Below, piece after piece: positions 26,201 through 35,200 of a stretch of DNA of 64,000 nt (position 1 is the stretch's first letter; every line of letters starts with the position of its first letter). Below the pieces are notes generated by a model. That model was not told where the DNA came from, did not search any database, and worked only from the letters and a program-made list of their open reading frames with translations. A program made the position numbers and the translations under genes. The stretch comes from Echinometra lucunter (lineage: Eukaryota > Echinodermata > Echinoidea > Camarodonta > Echinometridae), in assembly GCA_029962745.1 (NCBI GenBank), contig CM057152.1, positions 28,053,361 through 28,117,360 of the forward strand, given 5' to 3'.

Positions 26201-29200
26201 ACAGAGTACCAGTATGAAGCGTTATTGTGTGTTTTGTTTTAAGAAATTTTAATTCTGCTGCTCTTAGATCATGATTTATGAATTTGTTGCTTATTTTTGG
26301 AGCTGAGGCAAAGAAAATGGTTGCCCCAAAGAATTGGGTTTCAAGGATTTAACAGAGCTATTTGAGCTTCACAAGGGCGAAATCGCCCATCACCCCCAGG
26401 TATTTTTACCCTGCATGGAGCGACTGCGGCCAGGTCATGTCAGGTTAACCTCGAAATGAGCATAAAATTACCTGCAGGATTGAGAGGATCTGAGGTGATA
26501 CCGCTAGTCCAGACCTGGGTGCTTAGGCCTACACTCTGTGCTTCTGGAACTGGACCATCCACATCTAGACAGCTCAGCTGACATATAGCTCCCTGACCAT
26601 CACCAGGCAAACGATGGGTCAAGTAGCGCATCCAAAATGAGAGCGCGAGTAGTAGCGTTGGCGTTTCTCTTTATCCCTCAGCCGTCTGATAGGACGGTCA
26701 AGGATCTTTCAGTAGTTAGAACTTAAGCACATCTTTAAACAAGGAAGACAAAAAATAGCATCTAAAAATGCAAAAATGATCAATTTGCCTTACAGAGTGA
26801 ACCAATAAGGGCAGTCAATGATACAAATAACTGGTTTTTACAGTTCATTCATTTTAATGAAATTAAATATAGAGCTGCATCACCATCCCCTCCCAAAAGA
26901 AAACATTAAAGAAAATTTGAACAAAACAGCTTTGTTAAATGTATATACATGGATAAATAAATTAGACAAGACATGATAACTATCTGTCATACATTTCTTC
27001 TGCATATGGAGTGTCCTGAAAAAGGAAACCGAAGTTCAAGGGCAGGTTCATTAATGATTCCAAAATATTTCTTCCTTAACGTATACATCACTGGAAAGCC
27101 CTTCTTCTCTTCTTCTATATGACACTAAAACATGATGAATAAACTACACCTGACTGATATGAGAAAGTGGCATTATCAGAAACTTATTCATCACAAAAAA
27201 GTGGGTGACTGCTGCATTTGGCTCATGTTTTTAAAAGACAGTAAAAAAAAAAACTATCCATTTTCATGTATTTTTACAGAAAATCTGAGTAACATAACTT
27301 TAAAGATGACCATGCAATACAGCCAACTGGGTACACGGAGAGAGTCCATTTCGGGCAATGGAAGTAAAATGCATGTTTTTTGCTCATTTGCATATGACCT
27401 GCAGTCTGACTGCAACCCCCCCTTTTTTTTTTACAGGAACAGAAGCACAAAAGTGAAAATACAATACAATACACCCTATTTTACTTCCTCCTCCACAACA
27501 ATCACTCTAGCAAACTACTCAAACACAGCATCTTCTTGAATTAATTTTTTAAAAAATCAACAGAATGGCATTGAAGAAGTGAAGTTACCAACTGTGAGTA
27601 ACTTGAATATAAACAGTACATTCTAAAAATAATTCTTATCTCATAGTTAGTATGACGTATGATGCAAATAAAAAGGATACAGTTCAAACTTTCCAGGCAA
27701 GATGAACCAAGATGGGATCTCATGCAGATTGGCAAGGTGAATGAACTCTAGAGTCTCGTTGACAACATACTTGGACTGTTTGGAAAAAATTTAAGAGGTG
27801 ATGAATGTTTAAAGGCATTGGCTAACTCTGTGAGCAGCTGATTAAAAAAATTTCTCAAACTAAGATGAAACATGTGTATGAGTACTTGTATTTGTACTCA
27901 GAAACCCTGAAACCAACCATAATTTGAAATGACAAACTGTTAATAAGATGCAAGCGCTGATTTTTTTAGTTTTGGTCTCATGAGACAAATAAATAGAGGA
28001 ACATTTTCAACCAGTTAAAAAAAAAAGTTGGCTGCACCTCTCTCCCTGTACTATACATGATATGCATACACACACACATACACACACACACCACTGTACT
28101 ATACATGATATGCATACACACACATACACTGTTCAGGTGAACTCTGTTCAGGTATAACTCTTGTGTTTATACCATTGTCAAGTAGCAAAATGAGGTTTTT
28201 TTAAATTCTCACAATGTTAGCCTTTTACTTTAAAGCCATAGAGGAAAATTGTAGAAAATGTTTCCTTTCCATCGCTAAATATTGTGTCATTGAGGCATTT
28301 TATCTCTACGTCCTTGTGCAAAAGAATGCGTCCGGAACGAAAAATACAAAACATGCAAAAATAAAACTGTCTATTTTGACATACTGAAACAGAATTTGAG
28401 CAAAGATCATGCCACAAGAAGATTGTACATCAATTTATAAGGTCTACATGCTATCCGTGAAATTATCAATCATTGTCTGAAAAATTTGATTTTAAATAAT
28501 TTTCCATTTTGCGTACCAGAAACGTTCTTTCGCATGGGGGGGGGGGGGGTGTGGGAGGGGATGTCCCCCCCTCCACAGAAGGGAGATTTTTTAAAATTCG
28601 TGAATGAAAGTGGCATTTTCTGCACTCTAAAATTCAGTACGAAGGGTAACTTATATGAAAAGTTTCATATGGGGGAGGGTGGGAAGTGGCATAATTACAT
28701 TTTACTTTCATTTTGTAGGGTAGGAGTAGGGTGAGTTATGTGAAGTGGACTTGATGAAAGATTTAAAAAAAAAAATTTTTTGCTGGCCGATCAAGGGGGG
28801 GGGGGCAATGGTCCCCTTGTGCCCCCTCCCCTTAGCTACGCCAGTGATCATTACCTTTATTTCATGGTTTGATAATGAGATGAAAGAGTCATCCATTGAA
28901 GGTTGGCTTCCACTGACATCTGGCTGAGGATTTGCACTGGGGTTAAGGATCTCAATGAAAGGCTCTGATCTGTAGGTATCATCTGCCAGACGATGCATGC
29001 TAAAACCTGGCCATGGAGGAAGGCTGTACCCTGTAAACAAAAGTTTCGATTAGTTCGATACAACTGTTTCTTTACAACACAAGTAAAGGTACATATGAGA
29101 AGCAAAATATATTCATATTGTAGCCCTTTTACTAGCAAGCATTTTGTTTTCTTTATGACTCAATGTATTATTTTGGCATTTCACTGAGGAATTTTTCCTT

Positions 29201-32200
29201 TACATTATTCTAAAATTAAATAAGGCTATTAATGAAGAAAATATGTCTCTACATGGATTAAAAGTTTAGGATTGCACTTAAACCTCAAACTTTGCACAAA
29301 ACAGAGACTGAGATACAACTTCATCTAAAACTCTCTGTTAATATTTTGATCTCGATTATCTCAGTTTGAATATGGTCCGAATGGATAAGCACTTACTCTT
29401 ACTTGAGATGTATTGACCTGGCCTTGCCATGCAAAGAGAGGCTGATGGCCGCACACAAGATGTCCTCCACTTTGGTTATCTTTGCCGTCCAATGCTCCCC
29501 TCAACTCCACCACATTGCTCTCTATGAAGTCTTCCAGTGGAACAGGGAGGGGTGTTCTCGGGCCCTCTAAGGCCCTTCCCAAGCATGATGGTGAGCCGGG
29601 CATTGTGCCACACCTCAATCGTCGCAGGACGGAGAAGAGGAACGCATCAGGGCGCTCCAGGATGGGGGAAGTCAGTGCTGGTAGCATGAGCCAAAGGACA
29701 TCTAGGAGATACCCTTTAGACACGGAAAGATGCAAATTGTAAAATGATAATGATGATGATGATGATGATGATAGTAAATGACTGATAATAATAGTAACAT
29801 CAACATTAACAGATGATGATGATGTTATATATAATATCAATATAGAAGGAGAGGAGAAGAAGGAGGGGGGAGGAGGAGGAAGAGGAGGCGGAAAAGACTT
29901 ATCACAAGAATGTCAAGTACTAACCTCCAATGGGGAGTTCATCAGCAATTTTCATCCAGCTCAGATGCTACCATACCTGTTGTATTCCCTGTTTTGAGGG
30001 GGGGGGGGGGGGGGGCGAAAGAAATGAAATTGCATTTGTGAGCCTTATTATTAATCTTAAAAAGAGAAATTAAAAAACCTAAGTATAATTTCACTTATGA
30101 ATTAAAGAACTTGCACACTTTCATTACATTTGTTACATACATGTAGTTGCTGACTGATCCTTCCGACATATTGATAAATGCTTCAATACTACAACTACAT
30201 AACTCTTCAAATTAGCATTCACACCCTTAGATCATTGATACCACTATCAATTAAAAATTCTAGGTTTGCCGAAATCTGTATGCTGCCTCACCTCATTTTG
30301 GCAACAGAAAGACTTTCTACATCGCTTCTTGCTTTCTCAAACTTCTGCCTCATTTCGGCCAAAGACCACTCTGGTGGCCATCTTCACCGGCATCCACCAC
30401 CCTCCTCATGCACCCTGCCTCCAGCCTGAACGAAAGATCAATTCCGTCCCACTGGCCCTCGGACAAGTCTCTGTATTCTGGCACTACAACGTTGATCCAA
30501 ACATTGTCCATGGATCCATGGTTTTTGAACACTCACGTGCAGTGGAGGAAGGTTCATTGGCATTTCTTGCAGAGAGCTCAGCTGTCGGGGATCGACTGTA
30601 GCTCCCCTCATTGACACATAAGGATTTGGCCAGTCGCTGAATACGGATACATCTTCCACTATGAAGTGAGGAAAAACACATGGACAATTTAGAGATCTTA
30701 GCTGCAATTAGACCCTTATCTGATTATAGATTCAGTAATATTACTACTGTGGCAGCCCAAATTGCTACGCGTTCGGGCTGCGCACTTGTCATAGGAAAAG
30801 GTAGGTGCCTACATGCTAAAGTTCCAAGTTCTCCAGCTCTCCATAGTGATCTATTTTCTTAGTAATCGGTATGGAATGGAATTTTAGATACTTACAACGG
30901 CGTCGGATGTTTTTTTTTGTTTTTTTTTTTACAATTTCGGAACTAGGATGTTATAAAAATGAGGGTATATTTTCCCAGATCCTTGATGAATCTCTTCCAC
31001 AGGCCGTTGAAGTTAGTTTGCAAATGCGCATCCATGGGAGATCAAGATATCACAAGATATGAGAGCGTATATAGTATGCCTATTATGCACCTTGGAAAGA
31101 CGAGACTGAGATGAGAAAGGAGGTTATGAATGTTCATGACAAGCAAGGAGCGAGATCGACAAGACTGTATATTCATTAATTCATTAATTCATTCACTATG
31201 ACGTCACTGTAACAAATATTCAGAGGCATGCACAAGTTCATGTGTTTGTTTCTATGTGGAACAGCGATTGCCAGAATGGCTTCAATTGATGTGCAAAAAG
31301 AGAATTTGTTTGATTCTAAATACATCTGAGGTGAATATGAGTTCCGACCAGCATATTTAAGTTAGCGCATTGTATAGGCCTATATATGATATTTTATCAA
31401 AATCTTATTTACATGTACTTAAGAAAAAGTATTTGTAGGAGTTTTTCACTTGTGGCGAGCAGATGAGAGCTCAACCAAGAAGCAGTGGGTTCCACTCAGG
31501 ACGCAGCCACTGTGGCAGCATCCGGGGCTAGGCTAGTTACCATGAATGATTACAGATGCCTTCCAGTTTCCTGTATTTATTTTTGAAAATATTGAAACTG
31601 TAAAATAATATTTCCTGGAGAGGATTCTATCAACAATAAAAAAAAAGAAAACAGAGCAGACTACACTAACTCAGACCTGCCAACCTGCAGCAAAGAAAAT
31701 TCATACTCACAAGGCTCAAAATTCATATTTTGGGGGAAAGAAATCTGTATTTTCCTAAGCAGCACTATGAATCTCCAGAAACACTGCAACGGACATTGCG
31801 TTGGTGCGCGCATATGATGCCAGCTATAGTCGGTCAGCTTCAGTACTTCAGTTACGTTCAACACGCGGAAGATAATACTTCGCTGGCGGGTGCGGCGATT
31901 CCTGTGGCTTTTTCTATGGAAAAACCTCTGTTCATTGCAAGCTTCATACATACTGAAGTATTGACAATTTTCGCTGCCGCAAATTTAAAGATCGATCAAT
32001 GGTACAGGCTAAATACGGTGGTTGGTACATAATGCACACAGTATGTATGTTACATTGACCCATGCAACAATATTCGTCGTCAAATTGGCATTTTCTTGGC
32101 ACCAGTTTGAAGATCGTACAGTTGAAGAGGATAAATACTATGCTTAGTTTACTAGTGCTCACAGTATGCATATACATTGACCGGTGCAATAATTCCCGTC

Positions 32201-35200
32201 TTCAAACTTGGCAACTGATTGCACGCACCGGCCATAGACTTTAACACATAATTGATTTTGCACGTTTCCGTATTTCAACATTAAAAAAACGTACTCCCAT
32301 ATTTTCACTTGATTTCCATACTTGGCAGGTCTGCTCAACTGTAGTAAGACAGAGTAGACCCATCTATTGGCATTCCTTCAATTTCAATAGACACATTAAT
32401 CACATGGGGCCTAATTCTGGAAATCAATGCCAAGTTTAGTCATATCTTTGTCCGCCAACAACCGAGATGACTCTAATCTTGCTTCACTGTTTCAAAAGAG
32501 CATACTAGCTAATATCTCATGACATCGATACTATCGGTAAGGAAATATGTGACAACACATAGCCTTGATCACAATAACACATTCATTTATAAAAGTATTT
32601 TATCTAAACTTCAAATATTGAATGAATGGACAATTGCAAAGATTAGAAATAGTAGCAAGGGGTTATGGATGCAAGATATTTTTCAATTAGGCAGATCACC
32701 CCAAAGAAGAAACAATTATAAAATTTAGTTTTTAGAATTACTTTAATTATCGTTTGGAACGTAAGATGGGTTACCCCTGGGACACTACAATGTAGTTTTC
32801 AAAATAAAACACTTGCGTTCGTGATCTTAAAAAAAAGAAGGTAACAAAAGATTTATCCAGCCTCATGGTTTGACCAGCATACTGAAATGCAAAATTTTGC
32901 CAAATTGCAAGCTAAGATATAGTCTTGGAACTATTTCGTGTAAAAATCTATGCTATCACTTATCTCTAAATAAATATGAGTCTAAAAAACTACAGACTAC
33001 CCCTTGACTAGCCTTGCCTGATGTGGCAGAATTGCGTTCTTTGTGAGATGTCAAAATCACGAGAGAAACCCCCCCTAGGAAACTTCGTTTGCAGATCATT
33101 TCATATGAAAAATATGAAATCTAATATTCATACATAAGGAAGGATTAAATTACTGATTTTAGGAACCTGTAAAAAAGATAGATGTGAATTATTCTTAATC
33201 TAACTAGCCTCCATTTTGGCCAGCCATAATCTACCAAATTAATGACATGTTATGCCTGATGGCGCTGCATATCAATGAAAAAAGATGACAGGGTCAGAGG
33301 CGTCATAAGTGCTCAGTCGGGATGTTGGCGTTGATCTTGGCAAACACGGCTTCGTGAAACACATAGCAGACAACTAGCCAACTAGCGGCGATCTTACTTA
33401 GCCAAGAATTTGATTTTAAGTCGGTTTTCGAGAAATTATTGCCAGTATTGAAATTGAAAATATATGGTTATACCAAACTTTTCCCGATATTCTGTTCTCC
33501 TCCGTTATTTAGTATCATATATTGACAAAATATCGACAATCAATTTATTCTTTCCTTTACAACAAATCAACCAGACAAATTCTTTACTTTATGACAATCA
33601 TAAGAGTTTCGTTAGTCTTCAAGAAATATAAACCACCAACGAAACGAAGGGGAAACATGTAACTTTACAACATAATTCTTTACGATCAGAGTTTTGCAGG
33701 TCGTCTTCAAGAAATATATACCACAAACATGACGCAGGTGAAAAGACCAACTTGACAAATCAATTCTTTATCTTTAGACATATTTTTTGCTGGTCATCTC
33801 AAGAAGTATAAAAAAATATTACACAGGATGGAGCTGAAGCGAATCAACGATTGAATAGACAAAAAAATTGATTCTTTACCTTTTGAGATTGAAAATAGTT
33901 TAGACTAGTTGTCAGAGGCGCCTTTAAAGGGTAAGTCCACCCTAGAAGTTCCACTGTTTCAATAAAAGGAGATAAATTTGAACGGTAATTTAAAAAAGAA
34001 ATTAGCAAATTCGGTCAAAGAATAAGAAAATTACACTCATTTACATTTTCTAGTAAACTACTCTCAGGTCTGCAAATTGGCAACATTGATGACATCATAT
34101 GCGAGCAGGTCTCCATTCACTTTGCACATAAAATTTCACATTTTCTCAATTTTCTTGGAAGGTATACATTTTCTTACCCCATAATCAAAGTATTTTATGT
34201 AAAAAGCAATTCTTCTGAACATACATTGATTATGGGGGTTAGAAAATATGTAACTTCCAAGAAAATTGAGAAAATGTGAAATTTCATGTACAAAGTGAAT
34301 GGAGACCTGCTCACATATGATGTCATCAGTGTTGCCAATTTGCAGAGCCGAGAGTAGTTTACTAGAAAATGTAAATGAGTGTAATTTTCTTATTCTTTGA
34401 CCAATTTTGCTCATTTCTTTTTTAAAATGATGTTCATATTTATCTCCTTTTATTGAAACAGTGAAACTTCTAGGGTGGACTTTTCCTTTAAGAAATATAA
34501 ATCGTCAACGAAACAGAGGTGAAACTAGTTACTTGACAAATTAATTCTTTACCTTTGTTGATGAAAATAATATCAGGCGCTTATTCTTCAAGAAATATAA
34601 ACCAAGGACCGGATGGAGATGAAACGATCGACTCAAAAATTCATTCTTTACCTTTTGATAATATTGATAATAGTTACGGCAGGTTGACTCAAGAAATATA
34701 AAAAGCTAACGGGTCAGAGATGAAACGAATCAACGAACGACTCAGCAAATTATTTCTTTACCTTAGAACATTAATAATAGTTTTGCTGGTCACCTTCAAG
34801 AAATATATTTCGCCAACGAAATTGAGGTGAAACGAGTAACGTGAAAAATTAATTCTTTACCTTCATCAATGAAAATGATATCGGCCGGTTCTCCTTCAAG
34901 AAATAGAAACCACGGCCTGGATGGAGGTGAAACGATCGACTTAAAAATTGATTCTTTACTTTTTGATAATGATAATAGTTACGGCGGGGCGACTGAAGAA
35001 ATGTAAAAAGCTAATGCGACGAATGTGAAATAAATCAACGATCGACTCGGCAAATCAATTCTTTATCTTTGAACATTAATAATAGTTTGGCTGGTCGTTT
35101 GAGTCGCCTTCAAGAAATATGAATCGCCAACGAAACAGAGGTGAAACGAGTAACTTGAGAAATTAATTACCTTTGTCTATGAAAATGATATCTCCAGTTC

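Noticed and set aside
26993..27015. A possible 23-nt microexon of MTBP between exons 6 and 7
   Set aside because: Borders look like splice sites, but joining it creates a stop at the next exon. Exon 6 joins exon 7 directly in phase and matches human MTBP without it.
28857..29138. Alternative frame of MTBP exon 5 reading HGQVLACIVWQMIPTDQS
   Set aside because: It fits the donor phase of exon 4 but ends in a stop and lacks similarity to MTBP. The other frame ends in phase with exon 6.
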